A stretch of DNA of 64,000 nucleotides, from positions 14,156,013 through 14,220,012 of the forward strand of contig NC_064758.1 of NCBI RefSeq assembly GCF_011397635.1, given 5' to 3'. Source of the DNA: Epinephelus fuscoguttatus. Taxonomy: Eukaryota > Chordata > Actinopteri > Perciformes > Serranidae. Position numbers and translations under genes: made by a program. Positions 1-11,232 of the stretch are shown in pieces. The number at the start of each line of letters is the position of its first letter. The stretch's first letter is position 1. The notes under the pieces were generated by a model, which was not told where the DNA came from, made no database searches, and was given only the letters and a program-made list of their open reading frames with translations.

Positions 1-1482
1 GCTGGTTCATTTATACACGCGAAACGCGTTCTCTGGCTGGCTGGATTGTCCGCTCAGTCTGCCGTACATACATGGCGGCGCAAGATGGCGACCTCTCTAA
101 AGCAAGGCCCTTGCTATATATATATATAAAAGCATATTTATAAGGCTACGAAAACCAAACAAATTTTATTTTATAGTGATTGTACACTTATATAAACATA
201 TTAATGGGTAGGATATTCAGATTCAGATTCAGATTTGATAATAAACCAGGCCAAATATTACACGCTGGCCCTTTAAACAATGCCTTAGTGAGCTTTAGAG
301 ATGCTGGTAGGCAAATTCTTTAAGCAGAGCCAGGCTAACTGTTTCCACCAGTTACCGGTCTTTATGCTAAGCTAAGCTAACTCCCTAACTTTAGTATCAT
401 ATTAAGGGCACAGAATAAGAGTGCTATCAATGTTCCCATGTAACTCTTGGCAAGAAAGCAAATATTTCCCAAAATGTCAACCTATTTTTTACTACTATAC
501 TCATGTTAAATGTACATTGAAATGGTACTGGCTGTGTAGATATCTTAAAGAATAGGGTAAAAGAAAACCTTGTTCCTTGCAAAAATACATTCTAAAGTCC
601 ACCCAAAGCAAAGCTAGCAGTCTGAATTCGAAAAACCAAGTGGATTTCTACTAAAGTTAGAATCTGTTTAAAAAAAATTCCTCCTGGCTTTTCTATTCTT
701 TTACTCTCAACAGATCAACAGATTACCTGGATCCCTCTTCAGTTAAAATGAAAATGCATCAAATACAGAGAATTTTGTTTTTGGAAATATACAGAAATAT
801 AATTGATTAGAGTAAATGAATAAACCTAGCGACTATCTTGTGATGTATTCCAGCCGCAATACAGCGATCCGTGGCATGAGGCAAATGTCAGTCAAGGGGG
901 GCCAGCGGACCCTTTCATACTTCCTACCATCCTACTTCTGATCCCACTGCATGGACTACCCCCATCTTTGAACATGGCCTTTATTTTGATCTCAGCTTCA
1001 CACCTGTAAAGTTTCACAGTGGTGATGCTATCACATTGGCAAAATCTGTCCACAGACATAAATAGAAACACCTGCCAGTATACTCAAAACAGCTTCTGTG
1101 GTAGTTCCCACTACAACAGGGGTCCCCAGGACCACATTTGGCCATGATAACACCCACACACAAACTCACAAGGGTTAAAGCAACAGCAGCTATTGCAAGG
1201 CAACGCAATTCTAAAAATTTTTCACAAAATAGAAACAGTGGATTTTGTTTCCTAATTATCACGGTGTTGTTACGTTGGGCCTGTATGAAGAAGAGGAATG
1301 ATTGCAGCACCAATTACTCTTTCAGCATGCTTATATGGCATGTGAGCATTGTGTTCAGATAGACTTATCCTATTACTTGTATTCAACACATTTTCTAAAT
1401 GTTTGCTATTGCCTTTCACAAGACATGCTTCAATTCAATATTTTAGTTTTTTGTCTCTCTGTGTCAACTGCATATAACTCAC
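1..1482. other. arhgef19 intron sequence; no exon recognised
   Basis: This is the left part of the intron splitting the PH domain. It has a (TA)n run at 114-128 and a dispersed fish repeat at about 280-490. An ORF on the minus strand (1014-1313) has a hydrophobic run but no ARHGEF19 similarity and no convincing splice frame. Confidence 0.6.
280..490 (+). repeat. Dispersed repeat with CTTTATGCTAAGCTAAGCTA core
   Basis: The segment reads like a widespread teleost repeat: a gagctttagagatgctggtagg part, then an agccaggctaactgtttcc part, then the core. The opposite orientation recurs at about 32865-32965, and a short piece recurs at about 33720-33810. Confidence 0.6.
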
Positions 1483-1646
1483 TCCTTCCTCCTGGACAGC
1501 AGGAGACAGTCGTTGAACAGGTGGAGGTACACCGGCTTGGTGGGAAATTTGAGCTTTGATCCAGATATACTCATCATCTGAGTGTCCACTTCCAGGAGTT
1601 CACCGTGTTTCACCAGCCAGCGGGACTGAGAGATCAGAGGAAAGAT
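1483..1646 (-). CDS. arhgef19: arhgef19 coding exon 11 (first half of PH domain)
   Basis: The exon is 164 nt with acceptor TTCTTTAG and donor GTGAGT. It encodes [19 protein letters not shown] and then [17 protein letters not shown], the first strands of PH. It leaves in phase 2. The matching next exon was not found between 1 and 1480. Confidence 0.9.
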
Positions 1647-4600
1647 CTAAAGAAGAGAAGGAAGCTGCTGAATAAGAAACACGTGTGCAAAATGTTACAA
1701 CCTTGCATATAAAAAAGACACTTTACAAGACTTCAGTCACCTTTCCCTCAAAATTGATTTTCTTATTGAGGTGAATAAGTTCCTCCATCCTCTTCATCGA
1801 CTGCACACTGGAGTTACATTCTTTGATGATCTAAAAAGACACACACCAACATGGTTATTACTGTTGTGCCTCACCAGTGATAATACTGGTTCTTATCCAA
1901 CTGGCTATTAGAGATGATAATCACCACCTTTTTTAGCTCATTGAAAGCTTTTGTGGCAGTGTCCTCATCTCGGGAGCCCGGTGTCGTCCTCTTTAAGATG
2001 TTCTGGAAAGCAAAGACGTTTTTGTGAAGACGTGCCAAGAGAGTAAACAATACTCTTGTTATTCACTATTGGGGAAAAAAAACACAGCTGCGGCAAATTG
2101 CGTAGCCGGTCCAAATATTACTCCATTTACAGTAATTAGGTTTCAAGTGTGAACATGAATTTGGCAGTGAATGTTTAATCGTGTACCTCCACCAGCATTT
2201 TAAGCCGCGTGATCCTCTGAAACGGAAGGATAAGAAAAGAGGTCAGAGGAAGTCTTTGGCAGATGGGGTCCTCCTCCAAACGAGCCAGGATGCCGGGGAA
2301 ACGAGGGTTCTCGTGCCTGCGAGGACAAGACTGGTAAATTTAGAGAAAACTCTTTAATGACTTTTAGTGAAAGTGGGTGTGGATGCCAGCGTGCTTTTTC
2401 ACCCTAAGAAAAAAAATCTTCAGCCTCCTCTAGGTGAACCATCTGCAAGTTAAGTCATGCAGGTGTAAAATGATACCTCGACACTGTGAGAGGAAATTAT
2501 GGACATCCAGCAGGAAACAATTGGGTTTATGCACTACAGAGAGACAGTGCCTGAATACATTTACATTTAAGTGTCAGACAGCTGATATGTCATACATGTG
2601 ATGACAGCAAGAACTCACAGTAAACGCTGGTATGTCTGCTCCTGATATGCCTGGTTGGTTACATAAGGTAAATAAACCCTTCTCAGAGCGGGGCAGTGGT
2701 CCAGGACGATGTCGCACACATCAAACCGCAGAATGTCCTCCTCCAGCCTGTGCTCCAAGTCCTCAAGAAACCTAAGAGTAAGGAGAAAACACACTCAGAG
2801 AAGGAGAACTGAGATGTTAAAATAAAGGCCTGAGGGTGTAACAGAGGCGTATCAGCAGCATGTTACTTCACCTCTCACTGACTCCTTTGACTTCAGGCAG
2901 CTTGGAGAAGAGCCACTGCTTATCCTGAGCTCCAAGACACTCTGCGAGCTCCTGCGACAACATGAAGTGGTCCACCGCGATCGTCAGACTACGAATGTAC
3001 GACGCCTCAGATGTCACCAGCTCAAACTTTGCCTAGGTTGAGGAAGACACAGTATGTCAGCCAGTCATCTACAGCAGTGATTCTCAAATACCCATTTTAC
3101 ACCAGGTTAGTTCTGTTCATGAGCCAGTTTTGTTCATGATTCCTGGAACCTTGGTGCTATCTGGTGAACCAGTCCCCATTTACACCAGATGTGTCATCAG
3201 TGCAGGGCATTGCACAAAGCACAACAGAAGTAAACAGTAGCAGCAAAATGGCAGATCACATTGAGTATTACAGATATTTGTCCATAAAGCAAGCATTGAT
3301 CAACTCTTAATAAGACCACTCCTTTCTTTCCTCACTTGAAACTCCAACAGCAGGAATAATCTCGTCAAAAAGCCAATGTGATTTTTTATTTTAACAGGCA
3401 GGGACATCATGGGAAAAGGTAAAATGCTGAAACAGAAGATGAAAAGAAGCAAGGTTACTTTGTAGTATCAAGGATAATAGGTCCTTTATGTCCATGACTG
3501 TCCTTTAATATCACTAAGGTTCTTATGATCCATAACTTTGATTCATGGAAAGACCGGGTATTTTCAAGGAGGGAGAAATCTTCCACTCATTAATAAGCTA
3601 TAGTCCATTCTGTATGTCTTAATACCAAAGACAATAAAACAGAATTCACCAGTCAAAATACACATTTAACCTACCTTTATGATTTTTGAAGTGTAATTGC
3701 AATCGCCAGAAGTAAAAAGCTAACATTTCAAACAAATGCCTATGAACAAACTACAATGAGGTTACACGACTTAACATCCCCACCACGATGAGGCTTTAAA
3801 GCTGTGTTTGCCGTGATGATGTTATGTAGTTTCGTTGAGCCACTTGTTAGCAACCACCTTTTTTTGAGACCCATAAAAGCTTCAGAATTTAGAGGTGGGG
3901 TGTTTCCTGACATATCTTATAGGGATACACCGATCTGATATCTGGATCGAATATTGGCCCCGATATCATCAAAATAGATGGATCAGGTATCGGAAAATGC
4001 AACCTATACCTGAGACGATCCTTTCCCTTTAAATCTATTGCAACGCTACGTCATACGTCATGGAGCGAAGGAGAGAATCTGCTGCATGGAGGTATTTCAC
4101 ACTATTTCAACTGCTGTTGCACAATTGTTTATTTTTGTTAAAAATAAATAGTTCATCATTGCATTAATCTGTTTCATCTTGTTTGATTTTTATCTTAGGA
4201 AAGAACTGTGTAGTCATCAATGCCTGATGCCTCTAGTCTTTTCTGTTCTACATGTAAAGGTATATAGCATTTTAGGTCAACCATGGTATCGGATCGGTTT
4301 CGGGTATCAGCCGATACTCAAAGCCACAGCATCGGGATCGGGATCGGAACTGGAAAAAGCTGCACTGGTGCATCTCTAATATCTTAAATCCTAGAACAAA
4401 ACGTGAAGGTCTCTTAAGTTTGTGTTAACCACAGACCTTATTTTTGGGATCTATCCAAAAGCCCATTCAGAATATAGCAATAACAATAAAGTTCATCTCG
4501 CTATCTGTTTAATATCCATTGACATTAAGATGAGGGAGCTGGGTGTGCTAAAATGCTAACTCATTTCTGGGTTTTATGACTCTTTCCTGCACCACACCAA

Positions 4601-7600
4601 CGTAGCCTTCTCCATCCTCTCTTTCCAATCTGTAGAATATGACACACCAACTGATATTTACATGGTTCACAGTTCTGTTATCTTTTAATTCCAGCTGGAA
4701 ACCAACTTTTTGGGTTCTGAAGCAATTTATTTTTGGTGGAAAAGCTCTGACCAGTTAAAAGTAGGTGCAGGAACTGGAACACAACCCTTTCCATGTTGGT
4801 CCAGGGACCCCTGGGGGTCCATTTAAAGTTTTCACATTCATCTAATTATCATAATATGAAAACACTATTAATATCATTATTATGTTTTAGAAAAGGCATG
4901 GGTAAGGAATAATATTTCAATTTTTAAATCCTAAGTAGTTCATAGATTACGTTGTGATCTAACCAATTAATAGCTTTTCTCGTGTTGTTCTTTCACATTG
5001 CTGAGGCTGTAGAAGTGAAAAAATACGTCAAATTATTCCAAAGGCGATACATGAGAGGGCTCCAGGTATATTCTCTATCTTCTCAGGGCTCCTTGGCTGA
5101 AAAATGATTGAGAACCTCTGATCTACAGAACATTAACTAGCAGACAGCTGTCCAAAGATAAACAAAATTCTGCAACATCTCATTCACCTCCTGTAATTTA
5201 CGTTCCTCATTGCTGAAGTTGTCGAGCTGGCCGCTGGTTCGAACATCGGGGATGTCCTGCCACAGTGCAAAAGCAGAACCTCGTGATGAGCGGAAGGAGC
5301 TGGATGGAGACAGATTAGAAGGAGACGGGGTCCCGTCTGACCCTTCGTCCCTGAGCCCATCATCCTCTGTGCCTGGCTCCTTCCCCTGCTGCCTCTGGAT
5401 CTCTCTGTTGATGGCGACGTCACTGTATTCCTGGTACAGAATCGCTGCAGGGGAGTAAAAAAGGATATTATGGGAAAATCCAACAAATCTTGGTTTAATG
5501 ATGTGCACTGGCTAAAAAGATTTGAAAAGGGGAAACTTACAACTGGGCAAAAACCGTGATAATCGATTGGAACCAGCAACGGTTGGAAGTGTGCTGACGT
5601 CCTCCTCTATTGACTTCTTTCGCATTCTGTGAAAAAAAGTGAGCTGACATTAATACATGTCTTTTAATCTTTTCGGTTTATAAATATTCTAAGTCTGTTT
5701 ACCCGAGTTTTGTGCTCCAACGGTGCAAAGGCATGCCATTGTCACTGCTGGGCAGAGCAGGTGCAGGTCCAACAGGACTTTGGGGAGCGCTGTCACTAGA
5801 GCCTCCTGAGCTGCGATGTTTGGTGCTGGACTTATCTAAAGAGGATAGAAAGTAGACAGTGCAGGTGTGAGGTCCAGGGAAGAGCAATGGACCTCATGTT
5901 ATAAAAGTTCATGAAACAGTACTCTCTGTTTGCACCTTGCTGGATGTTTATGGACAGCTTCTTCAGATGTAAAACTGCAGCAACACTTGAAATACGTACA
6001 CAGAAGAGCTTCTTGACATAATCAGCTGTTTTAGACTCTTTGCTCGCAGTTCACCTATTTGTGTCTTCTTCTTCTTAATCTACCAAACATTTAAATTACC
6101 CAGTTACCTAGTCTCTGGGGGTAACAAACATTTTCTTTTCCCTACTATGTTTTTTAGACATTTTAGCCTGGATTAGATAGTACAGAGGCGAGACGTGAGG
6201 GGAAATAAGACAGGGGAAAAGAACAAAATGACATGCAAAAGTCTAAAGCTGGCACAGGCACATTGTGATTACACAGCAATAATTATTATCATTTATGATT
6301 CATCTGTTGACAATTGTTTTATAAACACAATAAATTCAGTAGTTACATTTACTGGGACACTTCAGAAATTTTAACCTATTTTCCCATGTTTTTGTGTCTA
6401 AGCGACCCATGAAGACAACAATTTTTGAAACTGGCCCAGCATTTAGAGAGAGACAGGCTGCAATGTAACCCCTACAAGCAACTGTGCACTGTCAATTTAT
6501 GTCTACTAAAAGTGTATGTTTTTGCCACTGACATGCTCAGATTGTTGTTTTAAGTGTCCGACAATATTACCGAAAGGATCCTTACAGAGAAATAAATAAT
6601 TTTTCTAACGTTTTTGCTTGATCCAAGTCTCGCTCAAACATAGAAACTATAGCAAGAGTTGGAGAGAATAGTGCCTGGAAGAGTGTGTTGTGTTGAAAGA
6701 AAAGAAAGAGTAGCTTAATATTTCCTAAAAGATTTCCATTTTACGGCTGAATATTTAGTTGATTTCCACGGTGTAGAAAGGGAGAGAATTCAGAATGCGA
6801 CTTTACCCAAAGTAAGGTAAGGTAAGGTAAAGTAAGGTAAGGTAAGGTAACTTTATTTATACCCGAAGGTAGATTTGGTGAGAGTGAGTGAGTGAGACTT
6901 GGATACACACACTAATAAACAGACCTGATCAAGCCAAGGGTAAGGAAAAGTGTTTTATTTCTCTGTAGGGATCCTTTACGTAATATTTTCAGATACTGAG
7001 ATAACAATCTGTGCATGTCAGTGGCAAAACCAGACACTTTGAGTGGACGTACACTGACTGTGCATAAACTCTATAAGTGGAGCCAGTTTCACAGCTGCAG
7101 CTGGAGTGGTCAATACTGAACCACTTTCAAAAATTGGTGTATCTATTAGTATTGATTAGTCCCTATTATTAACCCTGAGCCTAAAGTAATGTCTCCTCAT
7201 TGCTTGTTTTGTTTAACCAACAGCCCAGAACTCACATAAAAAAATTCTATTAGTCAAATAACTGATTAAGAGGCTAATGTTTCCAAGTTAAAGTAAAACA
7301 TTTTCTCGTATTAGGATTTAAGAGTCTGTGAATTTTGGAATTTCACTTGTCCCAAATATTGACCTTTGCCCTCATGAGACAAGGCTGGAGCCAATAGATT
7401 AAGAGTTAGTTTCCTCTTCATACAGCAGCCCAAATGGTTAAGGTTTGACACTGAGTGATGTGTTGAAAAACTGAGGCTTTTAACTGTTTTTGGTGGTAAG
7501 TGGTATTTAATTGTCATGGGTTTTCTTATACTGCTCTTGGTTGTTTGTAGTGACACACTATGGTCTACCTTTCAGTGAAATGTTACCGTAATGTTGGTTA

Positions 7601-8895
7601 TGTTCTCTACTCACAGTCAGTGTTGAGACTGATGCTGTTGGTGCTCTGTCTGTCCCTGGAGGCTACCCGTGCAGATAGCGATTTCCCCAGCTTCAAGGTG
7701 AAGGAGTTCTTCCTCTGAGACAGCTGCAGTCTAGATATCAGTTCTGAGGCTGAGAACCGCCGCCGTTCTTGATCTGCCTGACGGCCGCGTGGCAAAAAGC
7801 TCCCTCCTGTGGCACTTGACCTCCCTACACTCCCACTCTCTAACCCCAACCCTGGCAACGAGTCCTCTATTATCCGCAGTGGTTCTGTGGGTAGATCAAA
7901 AATATCATCGTGACTGAGGTTTGGGAGATCTGTAACACCGTCTGTGGATGAAGGGCTTGAAATGGCCTCCAGGGAAGATAATCCACAGAGGTCTTCCTCC
8001 AGGAAAGATGCAAAAGGTCCTGGGAAGATGTAGTCTGCGTCCAGGATCGGGCTGCTGAGGGATTCATCGCTCTGGCTGTCTGGGGAATAGACCTGCATCT
8101 TTCGCCCTGGAATCAAAAAAATAACTTTATTAGATTGAGATAAAGCATGTAAAGCCTGATTTGTAATGTTAACTCTGTCATAGTGAAAGGAGCCGCACAC
8201 TCACGGATAGACTTCTCTTTCAGTGAACCCTGTGACGTCCTCCTCTGCGGCTGGGAGAAGTCTGGGCTCTGACACCCAGGACCTTCAGGTGAGGATGGGG
8301 AGCAGGGTAACTGAGATTCCCAAGAGTCTCTGTTTGTGTATAGAGAGGACAGAGGGAATGGCAGAGGGAGGCTGAGAGCTGAGTGGAGAGGACGACACAC
8401 TGTTGTGACAGAACGAGGTTTCTCTGTCTGCTCCTGCAAAGAAGTCCTGTTGCCATTTTGGCATTCAAGCTCGCAGTCACCCTCAGGTGTGTGAGAGTTT
8501 AAATTCAGTGTTGTTTCATGCTCGTTGTCTGTCCTGTGGCAGCCGTTCTGCATGTCATTCAGTTCATTTAGTGTGTGTTTGAAACCATTCAGGGGCAGGG
8601 AGTGTGTTGTGCATTGGGCCTCTGGAATAACAGTTTGCCTCGAAGAGCCAAGACCGTTTAGTTTAGGAGTCACTGGTGGTTGTAGCTCAATAAAAGCCAA
8701 TGTTTCCTGCTGGCAAACAGCAACATGCTTGTGGTGGCACGGGTGGAGGAGAGGCCTGTCCTCCTGGGCCTCGTTCAAAGACGGGGACTCCCCTGAGCCA
8801 GGAATCCACATGCTGGGACTGTCTCCTCGGCAGCGAAAAGCGTGAAGGTGGGGTTGGAAATCAGGAAAAGGTGAGAATCCATATCCAGGAAGCAT
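1483..8895 (-). CDS. arhgef19: ARHGEF19 (WGEF)-like Rho guanine nucleotide exchange factor, 3' end off the left edge
   Basis: Family role: Dbl-type exchange factors of the ephexin group load GTP onto Rho GTPases through a DH-PH pair, usually followed by SH3. Seen: eleven coding exons on the minus strand, 8205-8895, 7615-8106, 5703-5835, 5541-5626, 5188-5444, 2872-3032, 2619-2771, 2187-2316, 1928-2002, 1741-1830 and 1483-1646. All have GT-AG borders and matching phases (2432 nt, about 810 residues). The N-terminal 460 residues are low-complexity and Ser/Pro rich. A YQEY motif (471-474) and the ephexin signature LWQDIP (528-533) precede the DH domain (about 554-735, with [19 protein letters not shown] and [13 protein letters not shown]). 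PH starts near 765 and is cut after LLSRRKE by an intron running off the window. DH wording such as [17 protein letters not shown] and NILKRT fits remembered ARHGEF19 better than ARHGEF5 or NGEF. The start ATG at 8895 is the first in-frame one after a splice acceptor, so a 5' non-coding exon is expected upstream. Confidence 0.88.
1741..1830 (-). CDS. arhgef19: arhgef19 coding exon 10 (end of DH)
   Basis: The exon is 90 nt, phase 0 to 0, with acceptor TTTTTAG and donor GTGACT. It encodes [20 protein letters not shown] and then [10 protein letters not shown], the last DH helix leading into PH. Confidence 0.9.
1928..2002 (-). CDS. arhgef19: arhgef19 coding exon 9 (DH domain)
   Basis: The exon is 75 nt, phase 0 to 0, with acceptor TTTCCAG and donor GTGGTG. 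It encodes [20 protein letters not shown] and the following helix. Confidence 0.9.
2187..2316 (-). CDS. arhgef19: arhgef19 coding exon 8 (DH domain, conserved [11 protein letters not shown])
   Basis: The exon is 130 nt with acceptor CCTCGCAG and donor GTACAC. It contains [20 protein letters not shown], which spans the most conserved Dbl-homology helix at the Rho-binding face. Confidence 0.93.
2619..2771 (-). CDS. arhgef19: arhgef19 coding exon 7 (DH domain)
   Basis: The exon is 153 nt, phase 2 to 2, with acceptor CTCTTAG and donor GTGAGT. It encodes [20 protein letters not shown] and then [19 protein letters not shown] of the DH core. Confidence 0.92.
2872..3032 (-). CDS. arhgef19: arhgef19 coding exon 6 (start of DH domain)
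   Basis: The exon is 161 nt, starting in phase 0 after AACCTAG and ending at a GTGAAG donor. It encodes the first DH helix ([16 protein letters not shown]) and continues to [18 protein letters not shown]. Confidence 0.92.
3085..3340 (+). repeat. Dispersed repeat, first part of an interrupted copy
   Basis: The stretch from about ttttacaccagg to aagaccactcc matches 57380-57620 in the same orientation (shared words such as gtgtcatca, gtaaacagt, attacaaatatttg). The second half of the family continues at about 4600-4815. Confidence 0.6.
3690..3870 (-). repeat. Dispersed repeat, inverted relative to the copy at 56.7 kb
   Basis: The reverse complement reads ggttgctaacaagtggctca at one end and gttagctttttacttctgg at the other. 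Both occur in the same order on the plus strand at 56695-56872. Confidence 0.6.
3920..4378 (+). mobile_element. Non-autonomous hAT-like element (MITE) with 8-bp TSD
   Basis: The element is bounded by tagggatacacc on the left and ggtgcatctcta on the right, which are inverted repeats of one another with two mismatches. It is flanked by a perfect 8-bp direct repeat atatctta at 3912-3919 and 4379-4386. The 8-bp duplication is typical of hAT transposition. The interior has GATCGG-type runs and no transposase. Confidence 0.85.
4600..4815 (+). repeat. Dispersed repeat, second part of the interrupted copy
   Basis: It starts with gccttctccatcctct and runs through ttccagctgg, tttttgggttc, gcaggaactggaac and ccatgttggt. 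All of these recur in order at 57640-57850. Confidence 0.6.
5188..5444 (-). CDS. arhgef19: arhgef19 coding exon 5 (YQEY and LWQDIP motifs)
   Basis: The exon is 257 nt with acceptor CCCTGCAG and donor GTGAAT. It carries [13 protein letters not shown] and, just ahead of the DH domain, [12 protein letters not shown], the signature shared by ephexin-group RhoGEFs. The 40 residues between them are Ser-rich and probably disordered. Confidence 0.88.
5541..5626 (-). CDS. arhgef19: arhgef19 coding exon 4 (residues 439-467)
   Basis: The exon is 86 nt with acceptor TTTTTCACAG and donor GTAAGT. It encodes [18 protein letters not shown] and then NRLSRFLP, a basic segment before the YQEY motif. It enters in phase 2 and leaves in phase 1. 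Confidence 0.75.
5703..5835 (-). CDS. arhgef19: arhgef19 coding exon 3 (residues 395-438)
   Basis: The exon is 133 nt with acceptor TCTTTAG and donor GTAAAC. It encodes a Ser/Pro/Gly-rich linker ([16 protein letters not shown]). The phase joins correctly on both sides. Confidence 0.75.
5836..7614. other. arhgef19 intron of 1.8 kb
   Basis: No exon is seen here. Around 6150-6260 is a fragment resembling the common fish repeat also present at about 43925-44100. A short tandem repeat lies at 6811-6850. Confidence 0.6.
6811..6850 (+). repeat. (GGTAA)n minisatellite-like tandem repeat
   Basis: About eight units of ggtaa with one agtaa variant are followed by ctttatttatacccgaagg, a phrase typical of fish retroposon tails, and by a short (gagt)n run at about 6881-6896. 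Confidence 0.75.
7615..8106 (-). CDS. arhgef19: arhgef19 coding exon 2 (residues 231-394)
   Basis: The exon is 492 nt, phase 1 to phase 1, with acceptor GATTCCAG and donor GTGAGT. It encodes an acidic Ser-rich stretch ending in a basic segment with [11 protein letters not shown], a linear motif also seen before the DH domain in related RhoGEFs. Confidence 0.85.
8205..8895 (-). CDS. arhgef19: arhgef19 coding exon 1 (residues 1-230)
   Basis: The exon runs from an acceptor (TTCTGTTGCAG) at 8917 to a GTGAGT donor at 8204. The first 21 nt (8896-8916) are untranslated. An earlier ATG in the leader is in another frame and soon stops, so MLPGYGF is the start. The product is Ser/Pro/His rich with no recognised domain. 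The exon leaves in phase 1. Confidence 0.8.
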
Positions 8896-9250
8896 GGCTG
8901 AACGAAAGCATGGGAGCTGCAACAGAAGAGCAAAACAAGGATTATTGAATGTGTTTTACTACTACTCCAGATGATCTTTTTATCATTTCATTTGCCTTTA
9001 TTAATTCCTCATGTAAATGCAAATTTAGAAAAACAATTATATATTTTAAATGTATCAATTTATTACTTGATTATACTTTAAAAAGGAAATGTACAAAAAT
9101 GATAGAAAGGGAGGTTAAATATTATGTTTTAAAAAGGTGAGTGCCTCCACAGTATTCTATTTGGACCCATCTCTTGACTTGTAAAAAAAAATGCAGCAAC
9201 CTCCATCTAATATCTCAAAATCATACTATTAATTGTACTGGTACATCAAC

Positions 9251-9800
9251 TTAAAGGGATAGTGCACCCAAAAAATGAAAATTCAGCCATTATCTACTCA
9301 CCCATATGCCGAGGGAGGCTCAGGTGAAGTTTTAGAGTCCTCACAACTCTCCAACGAGGAGAGGGGGTAGCAACACAACTCCACCTAATGGAGGATTACG
9401 CCACCCTAGATTCAAATGTCCAAAAACACATAACTGACTCGCGCAAGTGCGCACATGTGAATGCGGTGCACAGAGAGGCAGTTAGAGCTACAGGCTACAA
9501 TGAGGCTAAAAACAGAGTTCAAATGATGTTTTTTCCAAACAACTTTTTATGTCGGGGCTTCAGGACACTTGGATCACTACGGACGAGCAGTATGGAGATA
9601 TTTTGTGGTTTCAATTATGTGTTTTTGGACATTTGAATCTGGGGCGCCGTCAGCCTACATTAGGTGGAGTTTTGTTGCCTCCTCTCCCCTTGGATCTCCG
9701 CAAGTGTGGTGAGGACTCTAAAACTTCACCTGAGCCTCCCTCGGCATATGGGTGAATAGATAATGGGTGAATTTTCATGTTGGGTGCACTATCCCTTTAA
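9251..9800. mobile_element. Fold-back MITE with about 95-bp inverted termini and TTAA ends
   Basis: The left end ttaaagggatagtgcaccc and the right end gggtgcactatccctttaa are perfect inverted repeats. The inversion continues through the gccgagggaggctcaggtga part and the tttagagtcctcaca part with few mismatches. TTAA at each end suggests a TTAA target duplication (inference). The interior has no transposase. The terminal phrase resembles an abundant MITE known in fish. Confidence 0.85.
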
Positions 9801-9869
9801 TCTTTAACCTTGAAGATATACTACGCAGGAATCATCAGTTACTGTTTGTACTGCAGGGGAAAGTGAAAG

Positions 9870-10100
9870 TCAGTTAATTTCAATTCAATTCAATTCATAA
9901 AGCCCAATATCACAAATCACAGTTTGCCTCACAGGGCTTTACAGCATACAACGTCCCTCTGTCCTTATGACCCTTGCAGCGGATAAGGAAAAATTCCCCC
10001 AAAAAACCCTTTAACGGAGAAAAACAAACGTTGAAACCTCAGGAAGAGCAACTGAGGAGGGATCCCTCTTCCAGGACGGACAGATGTGCAATAGTCAACC
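9870..10100 (+). repeat. Dispersed fish repeat (cacagggctttacag / gaggagggatccctcttcc)
   Basis: The segment has tcaattcaattcaattcat, then a cacagggctttacagca part, then gagcaactgaggagggatcc and ttccaggacggacag. I recognise this phrasing as a very common percomorph interspersed repeat. The open frame across it is therefore not a gene. Confidence 0.6.
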
Positions 10101-11182
10101 CCAGATTTACTGTTCACTATATTTTCAGTGCTACGTCCACGATTTTTGTAACTTGCTCTTGGATGCGTGCTGCTACAGTCTGGAATGTGGTTGCAACCTT
10201 TTTAAAAAGTCCTGACCTAAACTATGTGCTGTGCCCAGGACTAAGCTCATCAGCAAAATATGACAAAAATGAGAAAATCAAGGTGGAGGGCAGAGTCTCT
10301 GCAGATAAATACACCTCTCCCCACACTGGGTCATAAGTGATGATTGACAGGGTTTACTTCTGTATGAGACTATATGTTGTTTCTTAGGAAAAAAATTGCA
10401 TAGTATACCTTTAATACTGTATGTTAATGGAGTAATAATGTCATTATTTTTTGGGCATGTTTTTGATGTATTTAAAGTCTACTGGAGAACGTGTGGGCTC
10501 TAATCTATATATAAAAAAGAATATGGGTACAGTACATTTTAATACTATTTTCTTGTTATCTATAATAAGTTTGGACAAAATGTTTTGAGATGATTGACTG
10601 ACTGAAATGAATAAAGCAAGCAGAGGAGCAGAGGGGAGAGGGAACCAGAATGTTTTCCTAAAAAAAATAAACTGGCCTGTTAGTCCAGTTTACCGGTGCA
10701 GCAACAAACCACTTATCCAGCAACCAAATATGGCTGACTGGACGCAATTCACCGTTAGCAACTTGGCTCAGTGTCGCTAGAGGATTCCACCGACTCGACT
10801 CAGTGTTCCACAGTAAATTCAGTTATAAAGAACAGGATGTTTTATCAACTTTTCAGACAGTCTGTGGATGTTTAATTGATGGAGTCAGTGAAGGAATAAA
10901 ATCCCTGCTTGACATTTTGGGGAGTCATGCAAACTAATTTAAGATGTTCAAACGCACACACACACACCGAGCAGACACTTGTGGAATTAGCAAGATGGAC
11001 CCTGACACTATTGACGCGTGCAGGATGTTCCAGACACTCACTCACACACACACGTACTTGCATGGACACACTCACTCACACACACACTTAAAGCTAGTGT
11101 AGTGCGTCTCCTGAGCCGTGTCTTCCTGCTCTAATTAAAGACCTCTCTACACACACCATTCAGCCCCTGTACTTAACATCTA

Positions 11183-11183
<1 letters not shown>

Positions 11184-11231
<48 letters not shown>
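11184..11231 (+). repeat. (AC)24 microsatellite
   Basis: An uninterrupted AC dinucleotide run of 48 bases lies in a CA-rich neighbourhood; shorter CA runs occur at about 10955-11090. Confidence 0.98.

Positions 11232-11232
<1 letters not shown>

Larger units (their letters stand above)
3033..5187. other. arhgef19 intron of 2.15 kb made largely of repeats
   Basis: No coding exon is seen here. The intron contains an interrupted dispersed repeat (3085-3340 and about 4600-4815), a second repeat family (3690-3870) and a hAT-like MITE (3920-4378). Confidence 0.7.

Noticed and set aside
1014..1313. Minus-strand ORF with a hydrophobic run and many cysteines
   Set aside because: It has no homology I can recognise and no splice sites that join it to arhgef19. 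The following sequence does not read as PH or SH3.
4179..4379. 66-codon ORF in an arhgef19 intron
   Set aside because: It ends inside the terminal repeat of the 3920-4378 MITE and is on the opposite strand to the gene.
1483..8895. Naming the RhoGEF NGEF or ARHGEF5
   Set aside because: The DH and early PH wording (for example [17 protein letters not shown]) fits remembered ARHGEF19 more closely. A tree would be decisive.
9974..10336. 120-codon plus-strand ORF
   Set aside because: It lies across a common interspersed fish repeat and has no protein similarity.
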